Positions 1-6,885 of a stretch of 6,885 nucleotides of DNA are shown here, in pieces. The DNA lies in NCBI GenBank assembly GCA_021731425.1, contig JAKFXJ010000374.1:1-6885 (forward strand). Reading direction: 5' to 3'. The notes under the pieces are model-generated. The model saw only the letters and a list, made by a program, of their open reading frames with translations. It ran no database searches and had not been told where the DNA came from. The stretch comes from Limnohabitans sp. GTDB lineage: Bacteria; Pseudomonadota; Gammaproteobacteria; Burkholderiales; Burkholderiaceae_C. Position 1 is the stretch's first letter. Each line of letters opens with the position of its first letter. Both the position numbers and the translations under genes were made by a program.

Positions 1-2928
1 GCCCACGGCAATCGGCAGCATGCCCGCGCCCATGGCAATGGTGGTCATCACAATCGGGCGAGCGCGTTTGTGGCACGCGTCCAGCATGGCGTCCCAGCGG
101 CTCATGGGGGGCACAGCGGGCTGATCCCCTTGGGCAGGTTTGCCGCGCCGCGCCTCAATGGCGTATTCGACCAACAAAATGGAGTTTTTGGTGGCGATGC
201 CCATGAGCATGATCAGGCCAATGAGTGAGGGCATGGAGAAGCTCTTTTGTGCAATCAACAGACCCACAAACGCGCCACCCAGCGACAGCGGCAGCGCCGC
301 CAAAATGGTGATCGGGTGCAAGAAGCCTTTGAACAGCAGCACCAACACGATGTAGATGCACAGCACACCGATCGTCATGGCCAAGCCAAAACTGGCGAAC
401 AACTCGCCCATCACTTCGGCGTCACCCACCTCCACCACCTTCACGCCCGGCGGCAGGCTTTGCAGCGCAGGCAGTTTTTGCACCGCCGCTGTCACATCGC
501 CCAAGGGCATGCCCGACAGCTCGATCTCGAAGTTGATGTTGCGCTGGCGGTCATAGCGGTCGATCACGGCAGGGCCGCCCGCCACCTCGATGCTGGCCAC
601 TTGGCCCAGCATGACGGGGCCACGGCTGCCGGGCACCATCAGGCGCTCGAGCGTGCTCAGATCGTGCCGGGACTCCTCGCCCAACTTCACGACGATGGGC
701 ACCTGGCGCTCCGACAAATTGAGCTTGGGCAGGGCCGCGTCGTAGTCGCCCAAAGAGGCCACACGCAAGGTGTCGCTGATGGCTGCGCTGGTCACGCCCA
801 AATCGGCGGCCTTGGCAAAGTCGGGGCGCACCGCGATCTCGGGGCGCACCAAGCTTGCGGTCGATGCAATGGAACCCAAGCCTGAAATGGTGCGCAGGTC
901 ACGCTCCACCGCCATGGCGGCGGTTTGCAGGGCCTGCGGGTCTTCGCCCGTGAGCACCAGCACGTATTTCTCACCCGAGCCGCCCAAGCCCACCTTGCTG
1001 CGCACGCCAGGCAATTGTTGCAAAGCGGTGCGGATGTCGTTTTCGATCGCTTGCTTGCGCGGGCGTGTGCCGCGTTCGCTCAGCTGAATGGTGAGCGTGG
1101 CCTTGCGCACTTCGGCCGCGCCGCCACCCGCAAACGGGTCACTGCCCGCGCTGCCACCGCCAATGGTGGTGTAGACGCTCTTAACATCGTTCACCGTCAT
1201 GAGCAGCTTGCGGGCGTGCTCGGCGCTGGCCTGGGTTTGCGCCAAGGTCGATCCCGGTGGCAGTTCCACATAGACCTGCGTTTGTGAGTTGTCGTCCGGT
1301 GGAATAAAACCCTTGGGCAACAAAGGCACCAGCATGATGGAGCCGATGAAAAACAGCGTCGCCAACACCATGGTGACCCAGCGGTGCTTCATGCACCAAG
1401 TGGCCCAGACCATGTAGCGCTTGAGCCAACCGGGTTCGCGCTCGGCCGTGACGATGGGCTTCAAGATGTAAGCTGCCATCATGGGCGTGAGCACCCGTGC
1501 CACCACCAGCGAGGCGAACACCGCGAGCGACGCCGTCCAGCCAAACTGCTTGAAGAACTTGCCCGGAATGCCGCTCATGAACGCCGTGGGCAAAAACACC
1601 GCGATCAAGGTGAAGGTGGTGGCAATCACGGCCAGACCGATTTCGTCGGCCGCTTCCATGGCCGCCTGATAGGGCGACTTGCCCATGCGCAAATGGCGCA
1701 CGATGTTTTCCACTTCCACAATCGCGTCGTCCACCAACACACCAATCACCAAAGACAGCGCCAGCAAAGTCACCACGTTGATGGAAAAGCCCAAATACGC
1801 CATGCCAATGAAGGCCGGGATGACCGACAGCGGCAGCGCCACCGCCGACACAAAGGTGGCCCGCCAGTCGCGCAAGAACAGCCACACCACCAGCACGGCC
1901 AAAATCGCGCCTTCATAAAGCAAGACGAGCGAGCCGTCGTATTCCTCTTCCACCGGGGTCACGAAGTCGAAGGATTCGGTGATCTCAATGTCCGGGTTTT
2001 GCAAGCGGTATTCGGCCAGCGCCTGGCGCACCAAACGGCCCACGGCCACCTCGCTCTCGCCCTTACTGCGCACCACCTCAAAGCCGACCACGGGCACACC
2101 GTCCAACGTCGCTGCCGATCGGGCATCGGCCAGGGTGTCGCTCACGGTGGCCACTTGGTCCAGGCGAACGCTGCCTCCACGCGAGGTGGCCAGCTCGATC
2201 TGGCCCACCTCTTGTGCCGTTTTGACGGTGGCCAGCGTGCGCACAGGCTGCTCGCCCGCACCCAAATCCATGCGCCCGCCCGAGCCTTCTTGCTGCACCT
2301 GCTTGAGCTGGCGCGACACCTCGGCCGCCGTAATGCCCAGCGACTGCAAGCGGTTCACATCGAGGGCCACACGCACTTCACGCGTCACACCGCCCACGCG
2401 GTTGACGGCACCCACACCGCGCAATGACAAGAGCTTGCGGGTGATCTCTTTGTCCACCAACCACGACAGCGCCTCGTCGTCCATGCGCGAGGAGCGCACG
2501 GTGTAGGCCAAGACGGGCGAGCCCGCCAGGTTGAGCTTTTGCACCACCGGGTCGCGCAGGTCACCGGGCAAATCGGCCCGCACACCCTGAATGGCCGAGC
2601 GCACATCGTCCACCGCTTCTTGCGTGGGCTTTTCCATGCGGAATTCGGCGGTGATCGACACCACGCCGTCTTGCACCTTGGTGGTGATGTGTTTGAGGCC
2701 TTGCAGCGGCGCCAGCGCGTTTTCAAGCTTGCGGGCCACATCGGTTTCGAGCTGCGAGGGCGCCACACCGGGCAAGCTGGCGGTCACCGAGATGGTGGGC
2801 ACGTCCAGGTCCGGAAAGTTCTGCACTTTCATGGACCCAAAGGCGATGAAACCGGCCACCGTCAGCAGCACAAACAGCATGACGGCCGGGATCGGGTTGC
2901 GGATCGACCAGGAAGAGACGTTGAGCAT
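1..2928 (-). CDS. RND efflux permease, HAE1 (AcrB-like) family, C-terminus cut by window edge
   Basis: This is an inner-membrane proton-driven drug/solute antiporter that works as a trimer with a periplasmic adaptor and a TolC-like channel. Reading from ATG at 2928, 976 codons stay open to base 1, against about 1,030-1,050 aa for the family, so only the last transmembrane helices are missing. The N-terminus (MLNVSSWSIRNPIPAVMLF) starts TM1, followed by a porter domain with the usual F-P-D-L-D-V-P and L-P-G-V-A-P motifs. TM2 to TM4 lie at about residues 334-352, 358-378 and 384-404. TM4 carries G-V-L-V-D-D-A-I-V-E-V-E-N, with D400 and D401 matching AcrB D407/D408. TM7 is at about 520-540, followed by P-K-G-F-I-P-P-D-D. 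TM10 has A-T-K-N-S-I-L-L-V-E-Y, with K914 matching AcrB K940, so the proton relay is intact. The start is supported by a good Shine-Dalgarno and by the 9-bp distance from the adaptor stop. The substrate cannot be told from sequence; antimicrobial, solvent or siderophore export are all possible. Confidence 0.95.
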   Translation of the reverse strand, partial: MLNVSSWSIRNPIPAVMLFVLLTVAGFIAFGSMKVQNFPDLDVPTISVTASLPGVAPSQLETDVARKLENALAPLQGLKHITTKVQDGVVSITAEFRMEKPTQEAVDDVRSAIQGVRADLPGDLRDPVVQKLNLAGSPVLAYTVRSSRMDDEALSWLVDKEITRKLLSLRGVGAVNRVGGVTREVRVALDVNRLQSLGITAAEVSRQLKQVQQEGSGGRMDLGAGEQPVRTLATVKTAQEVGQIELATSRGGSVRLDQVATVSDTLADARSAATLDGVPVVGFEVVRSKGESEVAVGRLVRQALAEYRLQNPDIEITESFDFVTPVEEEYDGSLVLLYEGAILAVLVVWLFLRDWRATFVSAVALPLSVIPAFIGMAYLGFSINVVTLLALSLVIGVLVDDAIVEVENIVRHLRMGKSPYQAAMEAADEIGLAVIATTFTLIAVFLPTAFMSGIPGKFFKQFGWTASLAVFASLVVARVLTPMMAAYILKPIVTAEREPGWLKRYMVWATWCMKHRWVTMVLATLFFIGSIMLVPLLPKGFIPPDDNSQTQVYVELPPGSTLAQTQASAEHARKLLMTVNDVKSVYTTIGGGSAGSDPFAGGGAAEVRKATLTIQLSERGTRPRKQAIENDIRTALQQLPGVRSKVGLGGSGEKYVLVLTGEDPQALQTAAMAVERDLRTISGLGSIASTASLVRPEIAVRPDFAKAADLGVTSAAISDTLRVASLGDYDAALPKLNLSERQVPIVVKLGEESRHDLSTLERLMVPGSRGPVMLGQVASIEVAGGPAVIDRYDRQRNINFEIELSGMPLGDVTAAVQKLPALQSLPPGVKVVEVGDAEVMGELFASFGLAMTIGVLCIYIVLVLLFKGFLHPITILAALPLSLGGAFVGLLIAQKSFSMPSLIGLIMLMGIATKNSILLVEYAIEARRGKPAQGDQPAVPPMSRWDAMLDACHKRARPIVMTTIAMGAGMLPIAVG

Positions 2929-2932
2929 GACG

Positions 2933-2939
2933 TCCCTTT
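2933..2939 (-). promoter_or_regulatory. Ribosome binding site of the RND permease, overlapping the adaptor stop codon
   Basis: On the minus strand the adaptor stop TAA runs straight into AAAGGGA, with the permease ATG 4 nt after it. The Shine-Dalgarno therefore includes the last two bases of the stop codon. This fixes the permease start at 2928 and points to translational coupling of the two pump subunits. Confidence 0.75.
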
Positions 2940-4050
2940 ATTTGGCGGCTGGGGCTGCTGGAAGGGCTGGCGCGTCGACCACACGCACCGTGTCGCCGTG
3001 GTTCAAAAATGCGCCACCACTGGCCACCACACGCGCCTCGGCTTTCAGGCCACTGGTCACCTCCACGCGGTCACCACTTTGGCGGCCGGTTTGCACCTTG
3101 AGCTGAGTCACTTTTTGGTCGGCCCCGACGGTGTAAACGTAGCTGAAACCATCACGCACCACCACGGCACTTTGCGGCACGGTGAGCGCTTGGCTTTGGC
3201 CCAGGGCGATCTCGCCTTGGGCGTACATGCCTGCCCGGGCGCTGCCGGTTTGCGCAGGCAAATCGACATACACCAAGGCATTGCGGGTTTGGGCATCCAC
3301 CGAAGGCGCGACCATGCGCACTTTGCCTTGCAGAACTTGGCCGCTGGCGGCTTTGATTTGCACAGGCGCACCCACTTGGATACGGCCAATTTCGGCAGCC
3401 GTCACTTCAGCCCGCCACTCGATGCGGCCCTGCCGAATGAGGCGGAACAATTCGGTGCCTGCACCCACCACGCTGCCCACCGTGGCCTGCCGGGCAGAGA
3501 TGACGCCCGCATCCGGCGCACGCACCTGGGTTTGCGACAAGCGCACGTTTTGCAGCTGCACCAGGGCGCGGGCCGATTGCACACGCGCCTGCGCCGACGC
3601 ATCGGCGGCCAGCGCTTGGCTCAATTGCGCGTTGCTGAAAAAGCCTTGCTGCTGCAGGCTGCGAGCCCTGTCGGCTTGGGCCTTGGCTTCTTGCGCACTG
3701 GCCGTGGCTTCTGCCAGCGTGCCTTCGGCTTGCGCCAACTCAGCCCGCAAGCCGTCGGCCTGCAAGACGGCCAGCACGTCGCCGCGTTGTACCCGGTCGC
3801 CCACGTTCACACGCACCTCGGTGATCTTCAGGCCATTGGCCTCGGCCCCCACAATGGCTTCTTGCCAGGCGGCCAAGTTGCCGTTGGCGCTGATTTTTTG
3901 CGCCAGACTGGCCGTTTGCGGCGTGGTCACAGTGACCGTGAGTGAGGGTTTGGCGGCGCTCTGTGCCGCGGGCGTCTGCCCTTGAGCGGGGATCCCCGCC
4001 AATAAAGTTAGCCCGCACAGCAGGCCGAAGGTCCGGTAAATTTTGGTCAT
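2938..4050 (-). CDS. RND efflux periplasmic adaptor (membrane fusion protein, HlyD/AcrA type)
   Basis: This 370-aa adaptor would bridge the RND permease encoded just downstream to an outer-membrane channel. Residues 1-24 look like a Sec signal peptide (K/R, hydrophobic G-L-L-C-G-L-T-L-L-A-G, then P-A-Q-G). The cysteine at 12 has no proper lipobox, so a soluble periplasmic protein is more likely than a lipoprotein. First lipoyl half at about 64-97, with V-N-V-G-D-R-V-Q-R-G-D-V-L-A-V-L. A coiled-coil hairpin rich in Ala, Gln and Glu spans about 98-172. The second lipoyl half is at about 173-206, with T-Q-V-R-A-P-D-A-G-V-I. The beta-barrel is at about 208-285 and the membrane-proximal domain at about 286-356, ending in G-D-T-V-R-V-V. 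An Ala/Pro tail closes it. Length is slightly below AcrA (397 aa). The start ATG has only a weak GAG (4056-4058) followed by five A residues, but the signal peptide begins cleanly here. It ends 9 bp before the permease. Confidence 0.93.
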   Translation of the reverse strand: MTKIYRTFGLLCGLTLLAGIPAQGQTPAAQSAAKPSLTVTVTTPQTASLAQKISANGNLAAWQEAIVGAEANGLKITEVRVNVGDRVQRGDVLAVLQADGLRAELAQAEGTLAEATASAQEAKAQADRARSLQQQGFFSNAQLSQALAADASAQARVQSARALVQLQNVRLSQTQVRAPDAGVISARQATVGSVVGAGTELFRLIRQGRIEWRAEVTAAEIGRIQVGAPVQIKAASGQVLQGKVRMVAPSVDAQTRNALVYVDLPAQTGSARAGMYAQGEIALGQSQALTVPQSAVVVRDGFSYVYTVGADQKVTQLKVQTGRQSGDRVEVTSGLKAEARVVASGGAFLNHGDTVRVVDAPALPAAPAAK

Positions 4051-4088
4051 TTTTTCTCGAACAGGAAGTCGTGTTGCGAGTTTACGAC

Positions 4089-4104
4089 CTGTGTACTTTC
4101 ACAG
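4089..4104. promoter_or_regulatory. Inverted repeat upstream of the adaptor gene, candidate operator
   Basis: CTGTG-TACTTT-CACAG is a perfect 5-bp dyad with a 6-bp centre, 39-54 bp upstream of the adaptor ATG. That is a reasonable place for a repressor or activator site controlling the pump genes. It resembles a CRP half-site pair but the inner spacing is 2 bp too short. Just downstream on the minus strand, TAAACT (about 4083-4078) matches the sigma-70 -10 consensus at 4 of 6 positions, without a convincing -35. This is inference only; no regulator gene is in the window. Confidence 0.3.
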
Positions 4105-4133
4105 AGGGGTTCGGTGGTTTTTGGACGCCATGG

Positions 4134-4159
4134 AAAACGGCCATTGCGCGGCCCCGCAA
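4134..4159 (-). terminator. Weak intrinsic terminator candidate after the receptor gene
   Basis: On the minus strand, TTGCG-GGGCCG-CGCAA (4159-4144) can form a 5-bp hairpin, extendable by one G-U pair. It is followed after six bases by TTTT (4137-4134). It lies about 37 nt past the receptor stop. The stem is short and the U run is short and displaced, so it may attenuate rather than stop transcription, or be chance. Confidence 0.25.
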
Positions 4160-4164
4160 CAACT

Positions 4165-4176
4165 CTAGGTCCCTAG
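4165..4176. repeat. Compact 12-bp inverted repeat with two CTAG tetramers
   Basis: CTAGG-TC-CCTAG is a perfect 5-bp dyad around two bases, about 20 bp past the receptor stop codon. CTAG is scarce in many bacterial genomes, so two copies 8 bp apart are noticeable. A two-base loop would be tight for an RNA hairpin, so a DNA-level palindrome is the better reading. No known binding site is recognised. Confidence 0.35.
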
Positions 4177-4195
4177 GCGCCCGCCGCGACGGGGT

Positions 4196-6885
4196 TCAGA
4201 ACTTGGCCACCAAGGCCACGCCCAATGTTCTCCCCCACAGCGAGTGGTCGCGCGTGTTGAAACCAAAAACCTGCGTGGCTGTGGCAGAGAAAGCTTGTGG
4301 CGCCTGGCGATTGAGCACATTGCCCATGGTGGCCCGCAAACTGACGTTGCTGTTGACCCGGTAAGTAGCAGTGAGGTCGAGGGTGGTGAAAGATTTGACA
4401 TCAAAGCCGGTCAGCAGCGTGCTTTGGAGCGTGGTCAAATTGACGCCCGAGCGGTCTCTGTCGTCATAACCCGAGGTGTAATTCAGCACCCCGTGCAGGC
4501 TCCAGGTGGGTGTGGTTAGCCCCGCAATCCAGCGCAAACGCAGGCGCGGTGTGATGGTGTCGGTGATGCTGTTGTACCGTGCCAGATCCGAGGTGTAAGC
4601 CCCGCCCGGGACTGACTGGTCCTTGGACCTGAGGTTGTAGGTTCCCTGCACAAACAAGTTCCACTGCCCCATGTCGACCGGAGCACGCCAGCGCACGTCA
4701 AAATCAATGCCCGACTTTTCGCGCTGGCCAATGTTGTAGTTGGGCAATTGCATGGCCAACTTGTTGTTTTTATCGAGCAAATAAAACTGCGAGTATTTGA
4801 CCGGGTCCGCATAAACGATCTCACTGTCCAAGGTGGAGATCACATCATGCATGTGGACCGACCACCAGTCAGCGGTCACCGAAAAATTGCGGGTAGGCCG
4901 GTATGCCAAACCCAGTGACTTTTGTGTTGACAATTCGGGTTTCAAATCAGGATTGCCTGTGCCATAAACTTGCAAGGTGGCTCTTTCGCAAGCCACATTT
5001 CGGTTTTGGCTGGCATTAAGGTTGGCGAGAACCTTCAAGATGTCCGGGCCACATTCATTGGCGAAACTCGTGCCACCGATGACATAAAGATCGGTCAGGT
5101 TCTGCAGTTGCGCCACTGAGGGTGCCCGAAAACCTGTGCCCCAAGACGCCCGGGCCGACCAGCCGTTGTCAAAGTCATAACGCGAAGCCAGTTTGTTGTT
5201 GTGTGTGGTCCCCAAATCGCTGTACCGGTCCCAGCGTGTGGACGCGGTCACATCCCATTGGGGGGTGACCGGTAACTGCAACTCCAAATAAGCAGCCTGA
5301 ATGTCCCGCTCAGCCTCAAAACTCGGCTGCTGCGCTGTGTTCGACACATATTGGTAGTCCGTGCCCTCGCGCCGCCATTCCAGGCCGGTGCCCAACATCA
5401 CGTCCTTGCCCTGAATTTCCATCAATGGCCGTGATGCCCTGACATGACCCACAGTGGTGTGGGTCTTGCTGTCGTCCCAAGTGTTAAACACATTGCGCAA
5501 ACCGTTGAGGGTGGCGGTCAAGGGGTTGTCTGACGTCAAGGGTTTGAGCATGTTGGGGTCGGTCAAGACCCGGCCGCTGACCAGTCCTAGACCTACAAAG
5601 TCCGTGAACTCCAGTCTGCGCACCACATGCGCTTGGGCCTTGTACAGCTCGGCTTTGTAGTCCCAGCCTTGCCACTCGCCTTTGAGGCCCGTGGCCACAC
5701 GCCAATTGTTCTGCTCGTAGGCCCGCAAGAGGCCGTGCATCAAGCTCGGCGACCACAAAAACTGGGTCCTGGCCGGGTCCAAACCCGCACGGAGCGCCTC
5801 TTGGTAACCCACCGAATCGGGAGACGTTCCCAAGGTGTAGATCAACTGCCGCCAGCCTTGCGCCGCCATCTCACTGTCCTCGAGTCGTGAGTGCAAGATT
5901 TCGGCATAGGCGGTGGTGTTTCCACCCAACCATTTTTCTCCGCTGAGCAAGAGCTTGCGGCTGTCTTGTTGGGGGTAAATGGTCAATGCCGAGTAGGTGT
6001 TGTACTGGCACGAGGGTTGCCCCAAAAAGGGCACGTATGCGGCTGGGCATTGCCCGTCCTGGTGCAACAAACTGAACACCTTTCGGGTCGCTCCCGTGGC
6101 CGCATTGGCGGGCTCAAAAAATGTACCTGGTGTGGCGTAAGAGGTCACGCGGGTTCCGTCGATGGCGTAACGCTGCCCATCGCGCTCCACCTCGTAGCGC
6201 CCTTGGGCGTATTGGGGCCGGTCGCTGCCCTGCAGGGCATCGCGGTGGAACAACTCGGCCGTCAGGCGCAGGCTGTAGCCATCTTTATTCAAATTGCCCT
6301 TGCCTGCATTCAAGCTGAGTTGATGACCTTGGCCACCGCCTTGCGAGGTGCCCAGTTTCTCGGCCATGATTTCAAAGCCTTTTTGCTCGGTGCGCGTGAT
6401 GATGTTGATCACCCCCGCTATGGCGTCCGATCCCTAGAGCGATGAAGCCCCATCCGAGAGGATCTCGATTTTTTCAATGGCCGATACAGGCACGGTGTTG
6501 ATGTCCACACTGGGCCGGTCCACACCAATGACGGTTTGCCGCCCATACGATGCCAGGCGTTTGCCATTGAGCAAGAGCAACGTCCCTGCGGGCAGCCCCC
6601 GCAAAGAGGCGGTGGTGTAACCGCCGATGGTGGTTGACATGGCCGTGCTGTTGACCCACATGGACATGGCAGGCAAGTTGTGCAGCACATCGACCATGCT
6701 GCTCGCACCGGAGCGGCGGATGTCATCGCGCGTGATGATTTGCACCGGCAAGGCCTGCGTTTGTTCTTTGCGAACAATGGACGATCCGGTGATTTCTACC
6801 TTTTCAAACTGGCGGAATTCCAGCGGCTTGTCGACCACCTCAACCGGCGGGTAGGTCTTGGGCGCAGGGTCGCTGGTTTGCGCCC
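4196..6885 (-). pseudogene. TonB-dependent outer-membrane receptor, 5'-partial, with one in-frame amber codon
   Basis: This is a TonB/ExbBD-energised outer-membrane transporter. The reading frame is open from the right edge to TGA at 4198-4196: 895 codons, with a single internal TAG at 6436-6434. The visible N-terminus (A-Q-T-S-D-P-A-P-K, Pro-rich) looks like the stretch after a signal peptide, so the true start lies outside the window. The plug follows: F-E-K-V-E-I-T-G-S-S, P-V-Q-I-I-T-R-D-D-I-R-R-S-G-A, T-T-A-S-L-R-G-L, L-L-L-N-G-K-R-L, then I-E-I-L-S-D-G-A-S-S-L, stop, G-S-D-A-I-A-G-V-I-N-I-I-T-R. The barrel has G-N-P-D-L-K-P-E near 4934-4963, N-V-L-N-R-Q-A-P close to the end, and terminal K-F. 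All four cysteines are in two close pairs, as expected for extracellular loops. If the stop is read as such, only a truncated plug is made; an internal start would give a barrel without plug. The frame is otherwise undamaged, so the lesion is recent, a sequence error, or suppressed. The substrate (siderophore, cobalamin, nickel, sugar or other) cannot be assigned. Confidence 0.85.
6434..6436 (-). other. In-frame TAG replacing the conserved plug tyrosine
   Basis: The coding-strand codons read GCT-TCA-TCG-CTC-TAG-GGA-TCG-GAC-GCC, i.e. A-S-S-L-stop-G-S-D-A. The family motif here is normally (A/S)-x-x-(L/I)-Y-G-S/A-D/G-A, so a TAT or TAC codon with a single third-base change explains it. Both flanks are in the same frame, which excludes an indel. 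Confidence 0.9.

Noticed and set aside
2539..3945. 468-aa open frame on the plus strand, with others at 1384-2427 and 247-885
   Set aside because: All lie antisense to the well-supported adaptor and permease genes. Their products are His/Gln/Arg-rich without recognisable domains, as expected from the reverse frame of GC-rich codon-biased genes.
4000..4050. Lipoprotein signal in the adaptor (Cys at residue 12)
   Set aside because: The residues before the cysteine are G-L-L, not a lipobox, and the cysteine sits in the middle of the hydrophobic core rather than at its end.
4089..4104. CRP (cAMP receptor protein) binding site
   Set aside because: The TGTG and CACA halves are separated by 6 bases instead of the 8 in the CRP consensus, so only a generic dyad is claimed.
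4196..6412. Stand-alone 738-aa protein from the methionine-like codon at 6412
   Set aside because: 6412-6410 lies inside the conserved plug motif G-V-I-N-I-I-T-R, where the codon is an internal GTG/ATC context rather than a gene start, and the product would lack most of the plug. It is the downstream part of the interrupted receptor.
6434..6838. A separate 134-aa gene starting at 6838
   Set aside because: The codon at 6838-6836 is GTG and the frame stays open upstream to the window edge with receptor-like sequence, so this is the upstream part of the same receptor gene.

Overview
The window holds three genes, all read on the minus strand, so gene order runs from the right edge to the left: a TonB-dependent outer-membrane receptor (right, start outside the window), a periplasmic adaptor of an RND pump, and the RND pump itself (left, C-terminus outside the window). 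GC is high (about 60% or more over most of it). Codon use is rich in GCC/GGC/CTG but also uses TTG, CAA and AAA freely. Together with the protein families this suggests a Gram-negative betaproteobacterium, plausibly Burkholderiales/Comamonadaceae. That assignment is inference; no rRNA or other marker gene is present.

Region by region: 6885-4196 is the receptor, with plug domain and 22-strand-type barrel ending in the typical terminal Phe. It is open throughout except for one in-frame amber codon (6436-6434), exactly where the plug motif L-Y-G-S-D-A normally has its tyrosine. 4195-4051 is a 145-bp gap with three small inverted repeats, one of them a weak terminator candidate and one lying just upstream of the adaptor start. 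4050-2938 is the adaptor (370 aa, signal peptide, lipoyl/hairpin/barrel layout). 2937-2929 is a 9-bp gap whose Shine-Dalgarno abuts the adaptor stop codon. 2928-1 is the HAE1-type RND permease: 976 codons are visible and roughly 40-70 are missing. It carries the proton-relay residues D400, D401 and K914.

Adaptor and pump are clearly one translationally coupled unit and would form the inner-membrane and periplasmic parts of a tripartite efflux pump. No TolC-type outer-membrane factor and no regulator gene lie in the window. The receptor in the same orientation just upstream would move a substrate inward across the outer membrane. Whether it shares a transcript or a substrate with the pump cannot be settled from the sequence. 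I see no mobile element, CRISPR, tRNA or rRNA, and nothing that amounts to a wholly new system. The amber codon in an otherwise intact receptor is the most notable observation.
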